Assembly (NCBI GenBank): GCA_002179805.1
Contig: NAVB01000222.1
Coordinates: 1-57,372 of the forward strand
Direction: 5' to 3'
DNA length: 57,372 bases
From: Acanthamoeba lenticulata
Lineage: Eukaryota > Discosea > Longamoebia > Acanthamoebidae
The notes beneath the pieces are model-generated. The model made no database searches. It was not told the origin of the DNA and worked only from the letters and a program-made list of their open reading frames with translations. Position numbers and translations under genes: made by a program. Position 1 is the stretch's first letter. Every line of letters starts with the position of its first letter. This document shows positions 23,701 through 32,762 of this stretch, one piece after another.

Positions 23701-25423
23701 GCTGGTGGAGCTGCTGCAGTTCCTCTTCGGCCTCCTCATCGTCGGCGTTGGGGCCCACCATCCCGAGGTAGATGGCCCATGGTTCGTCCTCCTGCGGCGG
23801 CGGCGCCTGCTCAGCGGTCGTTGTGGCCGACGCGGCGACGATGTCCGACGACGGAGTCGCCAGTGCCAACGCTAGTGGCTGAGCATCGGCGTCCTGGTCA
23901 CCAGCGGTAAAGAGAACCTTGGCCGCGGAGGTCGTCCGCGGCGTGCCCTCGGCAGAAGGCTGGGCCGAGTCATCTGCACACCCGCCAGCCTCGTTCGACG
24001 GCGACTGTGTGCGACGGGCCCGCTGGGGCGTGAGGACTTGGTCCAGGATGCGCGGCACACCCTCGCTCAGGTGACGATAGAACTCGCCCGAGTCCTCGCG
24101 CTCCAGCTGAGAGCTCAGCAAGCTGACCCCGAGATTGGTCGGACCGCCTGACATCTTCCTCGCGCTGCTGCCGCCGCTGCCACCGCTGCTGCTTTGTTCA
24201 GCAGCGTCAACGTGTTGTGCGGCTTCCTTGGCGGCCTTGAGCGCGGCGGCCTTGCCCTCCTTGCTGCCGCTCAGTGAGGGCTTCTTCTTGGGCGTATCGC
24301 CTTCGCCCGGATTCGCGGTTGTCGTTGTCGATGATGATGTAAACAGAGCGCCTTCGTTCTTCTCCTTCTCGCGCTCGACTTTCTTCTCCTTCTCGCGCTT
24401 GCGGCGTTCCTCGGGCGTGGGGCCCTTGCGTATCTCGCGGCGCTTCTCGCGCTCCTTGTCACTGCCGCTCTTGTCCTCTTCGTCAGCCTTGGCGGAGGAA
24501 GATGAAGGCAACTGCTGCACGCCGGGGTTGATGACGTAGTCTTTGTCCCTCTCCTTCTTTTTCTTGGACTCTTTTCTTTCGCTCTTATGCTCAAGCAGCG
24601 CGTCGTCGGCAGGGACTTTGGTGTCCTTGTCTCGCGGTTGGCTGCGTGGCGATGGCTGGTCGTCACCGGCCCGATCCGCGGCAGCGGCCAGGATCATGTC
24701 GCGATCGCGCTTCTTGGGCCCTCCGCTAAGCCCACTGGCAAGCACCTCGTCTTCGCTCTCGGCGCCGCGCGCGATGGGAGCCACGCCCGTGATGGTGTCG
24801 TCCTGGGTCGGGGAGGTTCCGCGGCCGCCGATGCGGGCCAGCGACGAAACAATCCGCTCGCGCTTCTTGCGCTCACGCAGGTCGTCGGTGGCGGCAGCAC
24901 TGGAGGCTGATACGTCCACGGGCCCGCGCTCCCACTCCTCGGCATCGTCGGCGTGCTGCCGCTCGCGCTCCTTCTTGGATTCGGCCTTCTCGCCCTTCTT
25001 CTTGCGCTTCTCCTCTTCCTTGGCGCGCTTTCGGGCCTCCTTTTCTTCCTTCTCTCGCTTCTTGCTTTCCTTCTCCCTCCTCTGGAGATCGATGTAGTCG
25101 TCGAAGGAATTGGAGGCGTACTCGTTGGTCCGTAGATCGGTCAGTGAGTCACTGCCGTTTGGCACGTCTTCGAACGACTTGGAGAGATGACGAGAGGCAT
25201 TGCCCCAATTGGAGGCGGTTGGAAGCTCGGCAACCACCAAATTGTTGGGGGGTGGTATTGCGTGTTGCTTAGTGCTTCGCGCCTTCATCTTGCTCATAGG
25301 GTTGATCGAGCTCAGGGACGAGGCGAGAGAGGCTTTTCTGTTCTTGACCTTGGGTTGGGCCGCGTTTCGATCGGGTGTCATTTCGTCCCTCGCGATTGTC
25401 GGCATTGCGGAAGGGGTGGACAT
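20708..25423 (-). CDS. Giant disordered protein with an internal histone H2B-like fold
   Basis: Three exons, 25423-23090, 23011-22928 and 22876-20708, all phase 0, give 1,528 residues. Residues 1 to about 735 are low-complexity, charged (Lys/Glu/Ser). Residues about 736-835 match the whole H2B fold: STDYRKAIARVAAQLHPDLT, then SLVVMNKIVNLVFDRIATL (alpha1 to alpha2), AAQFARDNKRNTITSREIQM and AVRHVF (loop 2 and alpha3, with the H2B hallmark NKR.TITSREIQ.AVR), then MATHCIAFSNQAVHSHF, which lines up with the H2B-specific alphaC helix. The remaining 700 residues are RS/SR-like, rich in Ser-Asp and basic runs resembling nuclear signals. It is probably a nuclear chromatin-linked protein. The splice joins fall inside the fold and restore it, which supports the model. 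Confidence 0.8.
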
Positions 25424-25972
25424 GATTGATGTGGGGCTGATGAGTTGGGGTGTTACGGTTCAGATGGAGATGCGCTATGGACAGGAATGAAGATGAGAAA
25501 GAATGAACAGCGGTGCGACGTCGTCTAACCGCGGGAGAGCAGTAAAATTACGAATCGATCGAACGCCTCTACGCCTTGCTGAGACTCCAACGTAATCGTC
25601 CACGTGAAGGTGAGCAGGTGTCAATGGGTTCGTATTGAAAAAGAAAAAATGAATGGAAGAACAGAGTAGTAGGAAGTGGGCAGATGGGCTGTGGGTGGCT
25701 TAATGGCCTCTACTACTACTCATGAGGAGAAGAAGGCTGGTTCGATGGATGTTAATGAGGGTTCGCACTCGTCGATTTCAGTTGCCCCAGTGAATGTTGC
25801 TGGCCTTGGCTCTTTTATCGCTGGATACTTGCGCAAGTGTCGGCATGAGAAATTTCTCAGCGCTTCGCGGAAAGGACATAACTTGCAAAAAATTCAAAGC
25901 ATCTCAGTCGGGCGCCACGCAACAAACCAGCAACAGCAGATGAAAGTGAAGCCTAGATAATGAGGCGGTGCT
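25424..25972. other. Intergenic stretch, possible small gene remnant
   Basis: This is the upstream region of the H2B-like gene. A plus-strand frame from an ATG at 25703 to 25960 encodes about 85 residues (with NVAGLGSFIAGYLRKC) that match nothing I know. Its more A/T-rich codons differ from neighbouring genes. I do not count it as a gene. Nothing else is seen. Confidence 0.3.
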
Positions 25973-26434
25973 TTAGTCGTGCTCGCCATATACTGGGTCG
26001 TAGTCTTCATCTTCGAACCCGTCCTCATCTTCCAGCTGACCGGGCACCACATGCTTGATCAAATCGCAGCCACAAGAAGCGCAGACCGTGAGCCCTCGCT
26101 CCTCTTCTCCCTCGTCCTCCTCTTCGCTCTCTTGGACTGGTGGGCGCGTAGCGCCCCACGGGTTACCGCCTCGCCCCCTTCCTCGTGCGCCGCCGTTTGG
26201 GCGGGCCACCGGTGGTCGCTTGACGGCGACGAACTCTTGGCACTTGCCGCAGTCACACACAGATGGTTGCTCTGTCGTTTCTCCTTCACCACCGTCTGTC
26301 TCCTCCTGTGGTCGTTCGTTGACGGGCTCCGCGGCCTTGCGGGTTGCTTGAGTCGTTGTGGCTGGAGGTACGGGCGCTCCCGTCAGGCCCAGTCTCTTGC
26401 GTATGAGCTCTTTCATGTCCGTCATCTTGCGCAC
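25973..26434 (-). CDS. Small zinc-binding-like protein
   Basis: One exon, up to 153 residues. Not recognised as a known family. The second half has two Cys clusters, CDCGKC and CASCGCDLIKH, separated by an RG/basic and acidic linker, and it ends in an acidic tail. Cys spacing suggests a zinc ribbon formed by the two clusters. The N-terminus (MTDMKELIRKRLGL) could be a short helix. The ATG at 26434 is taken, but Met5 (26422) is an equally good start. The Glu-rich acidic blocks argue for a nuclear or regulatory protein, but that is only suggestive. Confidence 0.5.
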   Translation of the reverse strand: MRKMTDMKELIRKRLGLTGAPVPPATTTQATRKAAEPVNERPQEETDGGEGETTEQPSVCDCGKCQEFVAVKRPPVARPNGGARGRGRGGNPWGATRPPVQESEEEDEGEEERGLTVCASCGCDLIKHVVPGQLEDEDGFEDEDYDPVYGEHD

Positions 26435-26574
26435 AGAGCTACGCAGCGCGACGGGCTGTTTGTTCTAACTCTAAAGTGACTTCTTGCGCTTGTTGTGATA
26501 GTCATTTTCTTCGTTTTTTTCTTGAGTGAATCGATTTTGCGTGTACCAGAAAATTAAAGGAACAAGAACGCAAC

Positions 26575-27068
26575 ATGAACGACGTAGTGGAGCTTATCGG
26601 CTACGTGACATATGTCATAATGGGCTGCTTTTGCGAGTGCGAGAAAGCGGTCAACGTGGGGCGCAGCCAGGACCCGGTCAGAGGGCGTGGGTTCACTTGT
26701 GGCAGAACGGCTGCCGCTGGCGCGTGAGGATTGGGCAGGTTATCTGGCAGTGCTTCAGTGGGCGCAAGCGAACAGCTGCCCTTGCGACGAGAGTACCAGT
26801 TGCGAGGCTGCGGGGAAGGTTGGAGGTGCTTCAGTGGTTACATGCCAACGGCTGCCCGTGGGACAGCTTGATCTGCGCCTATGCCGCCTGGAAAGGCCAT
26901 CTTGCGCGCCAACGGCTGCCCGTGGGATGCGGAACAGACCTGCAAGGATGCGGCCAAGGGAAGCCACCTTGCTGTCACTTGGAGGTGCTCCAGTGGGCCC
27001 GCGCCAACGGCTGCTACTGGGACGAGGAGACTGACCTGCGCTTGAGGGCGACCAAATTCTTCACATAA
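26575..27068 (+). pseudogene. Second F-box / ankyrin-like repeat relic
   Basis: Starts with an F-box-like remnant (ATG at 26575, MNDVVELIGYVTYVIMGC). Ankyrin-like units follow that are recognisable only by changing frame: GYLAVLQWAQANSCPCD near 26740, LEVLQWLHANGCPWD near 26830, and HLEVLQWARANGCYWDEE near 26980. Between them, parts of the units are missing (for example the sequence after GHLARQRLPVG). The repeats are of the same type as those at 16867-18030, so both are probably copies from one large amoeba gene family. Frame changes at nearly every repeat make a functional spliced gene unlikely. Confidence 0.6.
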
Positions 27069-27282
27069 CTTTAAAACATAGTCCTTCCTCCTTCATTCAC
27101 ATGCTTGTGATGGTGTTAAAACGGAGAGATGATGTTTGGAACATGGCAAATGGATGTATTTGTGGCGGAGAGAGGCATCAAATCTTGATGAAAAAGGGAA
27201 GGCAAATGGCTTCTCAGGAGGCGAAAGAGAAGAAGGAAGCTAGCAGCTGGCGATTGGACTGAACTGCTTCGACGCGGCAGGC

Positions 27283-28317
27283 TTAGATGCGGCGCAGTTC
27301 GGCACCCTGGCGGACCTCAGCGAGGAAGCCCTCCTTGTTCCAAGTCTTGATGCTCACGTCTCCGTCGATGGCCGGGGTGGACTTGTCCTCAGTCTCGACG
27401 TGCTTGAGGTCAGCACCTTGGCGCACCTCGTCGAGCAGCTGGGCCTTGTTGAGCTTCTTGGTCTTGGTGAGGGAGGCCGCCGAGAGGTCGGGCTTGGACT
27501 TGTCCTCGGTCTCCACATGCTTGAGGGCCTGAGTGGCCGCGGCGCCGCTGCCGATCTGCTTGACGATCTCGTCGCGCTTGGCCGCAGCTGAGCTCACGCT
27601 CTTGAGGACGTCGAGACGCGCGCCCGAGCGGTCGTGGATGAGGTCGTCGCTGACCTGGTTGAGGTTGCGTGGGTCGGCCGTCTTGATCTCCTTCTGGAGA
27701 TCGGCGATCTTGTTGGTCTTAATGTGCTCGGAGATGTTCTTGTCGTCGATGGCCACCGTCTTGAGGAGGCCCTTCTCAGTGGGCTCCACGTGCACGAGCG
27801 GCTTCTTGGTCTTGCCCTCGCGGATCTCCTCGAGGAGGGGCGCCTTGTCGAACTGCTTGAGCTTGAACTCGTCCTTGGCCACGAGCTGGCTCACCTCAGG
27901 CTCATGCACCTCGACATGCTTGAGGTGGCACTTGTCGGCGCCACCAGCGCGCTCCACCTCGGCCATGAGCGCGTGCCTCTTGATGATGGTGTCGGTCACC
28001 TCGGCGCGGTCCTCCTCGCTCGTGGCGGTGGTACCGGCGGCAGACTGGCCTTGAAGCTTCTGCTGGTGGCCCTCACGCTCCATCTTGGAGTCGCCCATGA
28101 GGTGGCCCACGGCCTCCTTGACGCCGCCCACGATCTGGTCCTTGTAGCCGCTGGCGACGGCCGCCTCCGTGGCGACGAACTCGCGGGCCTGGGCCACACG
28201 CTCGTCGGCGAGCAGGTTGTCGACGGTATGGTGAGCCTGGTCGATGGTCGCGTTGACGGTGTCAACGAGCTTCTCCTTGATGTTGCTGATGGTCTGCTGG
28301 GTCTGTTCGAGGGCCAT
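27283..28317 (-). CDS. CsbD-like domain fused to actobindin-type beta-thymosin/WH2 repeats
   Basis: A single exon of 344 residues. After an N-terminal helical region (possible amphipathic helices) comes a CsbD-type stress motif (YKDQIVGGVKEAVGHLMGDS, then KMEREG). The rest is about five to six beta-thymosin/WH2-like units, each a short helix plus an LKHxET-type actin-binding motif: HLKHVEVHEPE, PLVHVEPTEKG, a degenerate third unit, then two near-perfect units, QALKHVETEDKS and QLLDEVRQGADLKHVETEDK. The last half-unit is FLAEVRQGAELRRI. The unit closely resembles Acanthamoeba actobindin, which sequesters actin monomers. By analogy this protein should bind several G-actins; the CsbD part, a bacterial stress-protein motif of unclear biochemistry, is unexpected. 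No intron is seen. Confidence 0.75.
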   Translation of the reverse strand: MALEQTQQTISNIKEKLVDTVNATIDQAHHTVDNLLADERVAQAREFVATEAAVASGYKDQIVGGVKEAVGHLMGDSKMEREGHQQKLQGQSAAGTTATSEEDRAEVTDTIIKRHALMAEVERAGGADKCHLKHVEVHEPEVSQLVAKDEFKLKQFDKAPLLEEIREGKTKKPLVHVEPTEKGLLKTVAIDDKNISEHIKTNKIADLQKEIKTADPRNLNQVSDDLIHDRSGARLDVLKSVSSAAAKRDEIVKQIGSGAAATQALKHVETEDKSKPDLSAASLTKTKKLNKAQLLDEVRQGADLKHVETEDKSTPAIDGDVSIKTWNKEGFLAEVRQGAELRRI

Positions 28318-28646
28318 TGTTGTGTCGATTGTTTGTTTGCGCTAAGCTGTTTGGTTTGTTGTTGTGTTTGTTGATGATGAAGAACAGACCTGTCCTCCTT
28401 TTATCGTGTCTTCCTGCCGGCAGCATCAAGGCACAAGACCCTTTGCTTCTGATGTGAATTCAGTGGAGAGGGACACCAAAGCCCGAAATCTGGCAGGTTG
28501 AGCCCGTGGACTTTCCTGTGGGCGTTTGCCCAGCCCAATGAGCCTTTTTTAAATTGATATAATTTTCTAAATTCACACCAATCCCTGTTTTGTGTTTATT
28601 TTTTGTGCCTGAAAATAAGCTTCTTTTTGGTGAAGGTTGAGACCTC
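28318..28646. other. Intergenic, no gene seen
   Basis: The upstream region of the CsbD/beta-thymosin gene and the 3' flank of the propeller-like gene. A T-rich/A-rich tract lies at 28548-28620. No feature supported. Confidence 0.4.
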
Positions 28647-30328
28647 TTACACATCGCTGGAGTTGATGGGCTGGTAGTAGGTCTGGCGTTGGACACGGGA
28701 CCTGCCGAGGTAGAAGAACAGGCAGACGCAAACGCCCACGGCGACGAGGCCGCCAGCGCCGAGGCCGAGGCCAAGGCCGATCATGGGCAGGTTGGGCTCC
28801 TTGGCGTGCGGCGGAGACGGAGAGGGCGACGCCGAGGGAGTGGCCGACTGCTTGCTGGGCGACGCCGAGGGCGAAGGTGACCGGCTGGCCGTGACCGACG
28901 GGGTGGGCGAGGCCGAGTGGGCGCTGGGCGAGGCCGACGGGGTGGGCGAGGCCGTGTTCTGGCTGGGCGAAGCCGACGGGGTGGACGACGGCGAGTGCGC
29001 GCTGGGCGAGGGCGTCGGGGTGGCCGCGCGCGAAGGCGAGGGCGTGGGCGACGGGCTCACGCTGGCCGCCACCTGCGCAGAAGGCGAGGGCGAGGGCGAG
29101 GGCGAAGCGGCGGCGGTGGTCGGCTCGCCGAGCACGACGGCGACAAACGCCGAGTCGCCCTGCGTCGAGATGGTCCACGTGTTGCCATCGTCCGACGACA
29201 CGCCGACAACGCCGCCATTGTCCTTGGAGCCGGCGGCGACAAGCTCGCCCGAGCCGGCCTTGCGCGTGAGGCTGGTCCACTGGGCGCCGGCCGAAGCGGT
29301 GGCCACGAGCTTCCAGTTGGTGCCGGTCGTGGTGGTTTGCCAAATCTGGCCCTTCTGGTTGGTGACGACCCACGTCTTGGCGTCCACCAGGGCGATGCCC
29401 GAGACGGCGGTGGTGAAGGGCAAGGTGACGGCAGTCCACTGCGTCGAGGTGGGCGAGTTCGACACGCGGAGTTGGCTGGCGCAGGCGGCCACGGCCAAGT
29501 TGGCGTTCAGGACCGCCAGCGCCGTGCACTGGCTCCCCGTGACGGAGTTGTACGTCCACTGGTTTCCATCGGTCGACGTGTAGAAATAGCCGCCCAAGAC
29601 TAGCCACCAACAACAGCATGACCCTCATGATCAGCCACCAGGCGTGCACAACAACAAAACACAAGGCGACGAGCCCACGTACTCGCGACGCCAAAGGGAG
29701 AAGCGCCGACAGAGACCGCGATCAACCCGGTCGTATCGCCCAAGGAGTGTTTGTTCAGCTGGCCCCAGGTGCGGCCGCCGTCCTCCGACGTGACGGTAAA
29801 GGGCTCGTTGTAGACGGTGCCAACAACCACGCCAGCTGCCACTACGCGCTGCACATTGCCCGCGACGTGAGCAGGAAGTTCAAACCTCGTTTGTTTAATT
29901 TCTAAGTGCAATTAAAAATTTAAAAATAAAAGTTTTTAAAAAATACAAAGAAAAAGAAGAGCGGTATTTAAAAATCTAAAGGTGGGGAACAATAAACGGA
30001 TGAGGCGTACCTGCGAGTTGAAAAAGGCGACGTTGTGGAGTCCCGAGAAGGAAAAGGTCGATGGAGACCACGTTCCATTGACGTAAGCAATGGCAGACGA
30101 CGTCCCGACAGCAACGAAACCGTCGGCGGCGCCTCCGGGAGCGGCGGCAGCGGCAATAATGTTTTGGGCGTTCAACGACTGGACGCTGGGATTTTGATCC
30201 GTCGCGCTTTCATACATGTACACCTTGTCTTGCGTGACGCAGGTGAAGCTCTGCGCCGTCGCGCCGACGAGGATAAACGCCAGCAGCACCAAGAAACTCG
30301 CCCGTCCGAGGCAGCTTGTCGTAATCAT
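28647..30328 (-). CDS. Cell-surface protein with BNR/propeller-like repeats, Ser-Pro stalk and TM
   Basis: The ATG at 30328 begins a signal peptide (FLVLLAFILVGATAQ). The first exon ends near 30012 with a GTACGC donor and joins phase 0 at about 29857. The ectodomain carries BNR-type units (SEDGGRTWGQL, STDGNQWTYNS, SSDDGNTWTIS) as in sortilin-like or sialidase-type beta-propellers, with no visible sialidase catalytic set. A stalk of roughly 120 residues made of (S/T)PSPSAS repeats follows, then one transmembrane helix (MIGLGLGLGAGGLVAVGVCV) and a short tail with a tyrosine motif (QTYYQPI) that could direct sorting. It looks like a type I surface receptor or adhesion protein; the ligand is unknown. 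Three exons; the intron at about 29690-29600 is less certain. Confidence 0.65.
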
Positions 30329-30625
30329 CTTCTTGTTCCGGCCGACGTCGTCACTACGAGCTTGCCCAACGGAGGCCTCTTTGTGGAAGAAAACAGAAGA
30401 ATAAATCAAGGACCCGACCACGAAAGGGAGGCGCGACACCTCCACTGCGGTTTCCGCTAATTAATGCCAGCGGAGTTTGTGTAATAATAATCTTTTTTGT
30501 GACAAAATAAGAAATAAGGCGTTCTCTATTTTCGTTTGTTTGTTGCCAACTTGGCGCCAAAAAAAGGGAACAAGCCGCCTGCTGCCCCAGCCTTTATTCA
30601 CTCAGTAGCAACCCGAGCCAAGGCC

Positions 30626-31724
30626 TCAATAAGCGTAACCAGACCGCGTTGCTCTTGCGCCCGAGGGCTTGAGCATGGGATAGCGTTCGCGATCCTCGTC
30701 GCCTAATTCGTAGGTCTCCTCTTCGTCCTGTTCGCCATAGCCGTGCGAGTGCCGACCGCCCTTCCTTGCGATCTGACGGACGCGCTCCTTGGGCATAGCT
30801 GCGAAGCCTACGCGGTAGTAGCCACGTCCGGTGTCCTCATCCTCGTCGGCTGGGATCTCGTCCATGCTGCCTTCTGCGTACTTGGCCATGTGCTTGAAGC
30901 CATGCGAGTGACGCCCGCCCTTGCTGGCGATCTCCCGCACCCGCTCGCGGGGCATTGTAGCGAATCCCTTTCGGGCGCCTTTGCCGTAGTAGCCCATGCG
31001 GTCCTCGCGCGACTCTTCTTCATCCTCATAGCCCACACCTTGGTCTTCTTCCTTCAATGAGTGTCTCTGCTTCCGCTCGCCTCGCTCATACATCCTGTCA
31101 GACACCAATGACCATGAACAATGAGCATGTGGTGCGACTTCTGGACAAAGCAGGAGTGATCACCTTCTCACAGTACGCGCAGGGCCGAAAGCGTAATCGC
31201 GGTCCCGGCGTCCATACGACTCGTACTCGCCCTGGTCTTCGTCCTCATCCCTGCACACAAACCAACACAGGGCAGTAAGATCACCACATTCTATGGGTTC
31301 AGTTTTTCGGGTAGGGCAGCGGCTACCGGTCGTATCCAAGATCAGTTTCTTCGCGCCGCCGCTTGCCTGACACGCGCCCGCCCTTGGAGGCAATGGCGCG
31401 AACCTTCTCCTTGGGCATCGACGCGAAACCTTGGCGCGAGCTTCCTCTACCTCTGCGGCCACCACCATCATCTCCTTGCTCCTCTTCATCATAGTCTTCT
31501 TCTCCTTCCTCTTCATAATCACGGCGACGTCGGCCGGAGGAGCGGCCACCCTTAGAGGCGATGGCTCGCACTTTCTCCTTGGGCATCGACGCGAAGCCTC
31601 GTCGTGATTTTCCTCCGCCGCGGCCCTCGCCGTAGTCGTAGTTCTCCTCTTCCTCTCCTTCGCTGTAGTCAAGGCTCTCGTCCCTGTCCCTCAGGTCGTA
31701 CTCTCGCCGTTGACGACGTGACAT
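30626..31724 (-). CDS. KGG (con-10 / GsiB-type) repeat stress protein
   Basis: Three exons. The first (31724 to about 31327) has two units, RRGFASMPKEKVRAIASKGG and RQGFASMPKEKVRAIASKGG. A short second exon carries DEDEDQGEYESYG. The third (from about 31096) has GFATMPRERVREIASKGGRH and GFAAMPKERVRQIARKGGRH. Joins are phase-consistent (CG|G at the first intron, AG|G at the second). The unit is the KGG stress motif known from bacterial GsiB-like proteins and fungal conidiation protein con-10. These are hydrophilic desiccation or starvation proteins; a role in encystment or stress here is an inference. Linkers are highly charged (Asp/Glu/Tyr/Arg). The minus start faces the plus start of the Ubl gene across about 280 bases, a likely shared promoter region. 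Confidence 0.75.
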
Positions 31725-32002
31725 CTCGCTCTTGCTGGTGTATTGCTGGTGAAAGATGTGGAGCAGCCGCCTCTTATACTTGCCCCAGTGGTAGTTTTAG
31801 GCGGCTGCGGGCTGACGGCTGGGCGAGTCGCTGGGGAAAAGTCGGACAGCTTGGCGGAATGATCGGGACAACATTATGGATGGCTGCAGCATATGATGCA
31901 CCGTGCCTCCCTTCCTCCATCTTGGGCTCGAGCTGCGCCTCTTCGCGCAGGAAGAAAGGAAAAAAAAAGTCGCTATTCCTCATTTTCTTGCAGCTGAACA
32001 AG

Positions 32003-32491
32003 ATGGCGGACGGACGACTGCTCTTGGAGGTGGAGCTGCCCAGTGGCTCCCCATTGAACCTTCGTGTTAAAAATGACGTGAGGTTGCACAGAATCAAGCG
32101 TGTCGTGGAGAAGGTTTGCTTCCCTCACTCTACTCACGTCTTTTACTAAACGGACCGCCCGTTGGGCGCTTCTGCAGCGTACCGGGTTGTCGAGTTCTGA
32201 GCAGACGTTCTACTACGCCCATCGTGCTCTTGCAGGCGACTACCCTTTATGCCACTACAACCTTGTGTACGGTGCATTTCGGCCTTTCGTCCCTCTTGCC
32301 TCACGGTGGCCGCTGGCTTATGCAGGGCGGACGAGGGAGGAATCGTGCCTCTTCGAGTTGAACACAGTCTCTTGGGTGGTGAGACCTCGTGCTGCATATG
32401 CTTCATCCCGTGCCCACCACCCTGTTGCAAAAAGAAGGATGGATACGGCAATGACGACGACAAACAGGACAACTACTATCCCTCCACCTAG
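32003..32491 (+). CDS. Ubiquitin-like protein with a short Cys/Lys-rich tail
   Basis: Three exons, 32003-32113, 32178-32266 and 32326-32491, give 121 residues. The joins restore a ubiquitin fold: LLLEVELPSGSPLNLRVKND (beta1-beta2), IKRVVEK (helix), then FYYAHRALAGDYPLCHYNL and IVPLRVEHSLLGG. The last aligns with the end of ubiquitin (DYNIQ...LRLRGG), so a Gly-Gly sits where ubiquitin ends. The tail begins ETSCCICFIPCPPPCCKKK and is acidic at its end. The Gly-Gly might be a processing site, or the Cys cluster may be acylated for membrane attachment; both are open. It is clearly not ubiquitin itself. The third-exon frame was chosen because the other two frames stop quickly or lose the fold. Confidence 0.6.
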
Positions 32492-32762
32492 CTTCAGGTA
32501 GCCTCTTGCTTCTGCCCAGCCAGCTGACCAAGGTACGCCGTTTTGTTATTTTGCTTTATTTTAAATTTTTTTGTTTCCCGCGAGTAAAACTGGAAGGAAA
32601 GTCGCTGGTATGGAAGCCAGGATCGCGCTGACTCGCCGTTCTCTTGTCTTGTAGTTCGGGAGAGCAGGGCCAGAATCAGTGTGGGTCCATTCTTTACAAT
32701 AAAACACAAAGGTTCTCGTCTACACACTACTTTCCCTGCCTCTACGCACATAGAAAAAGAAG

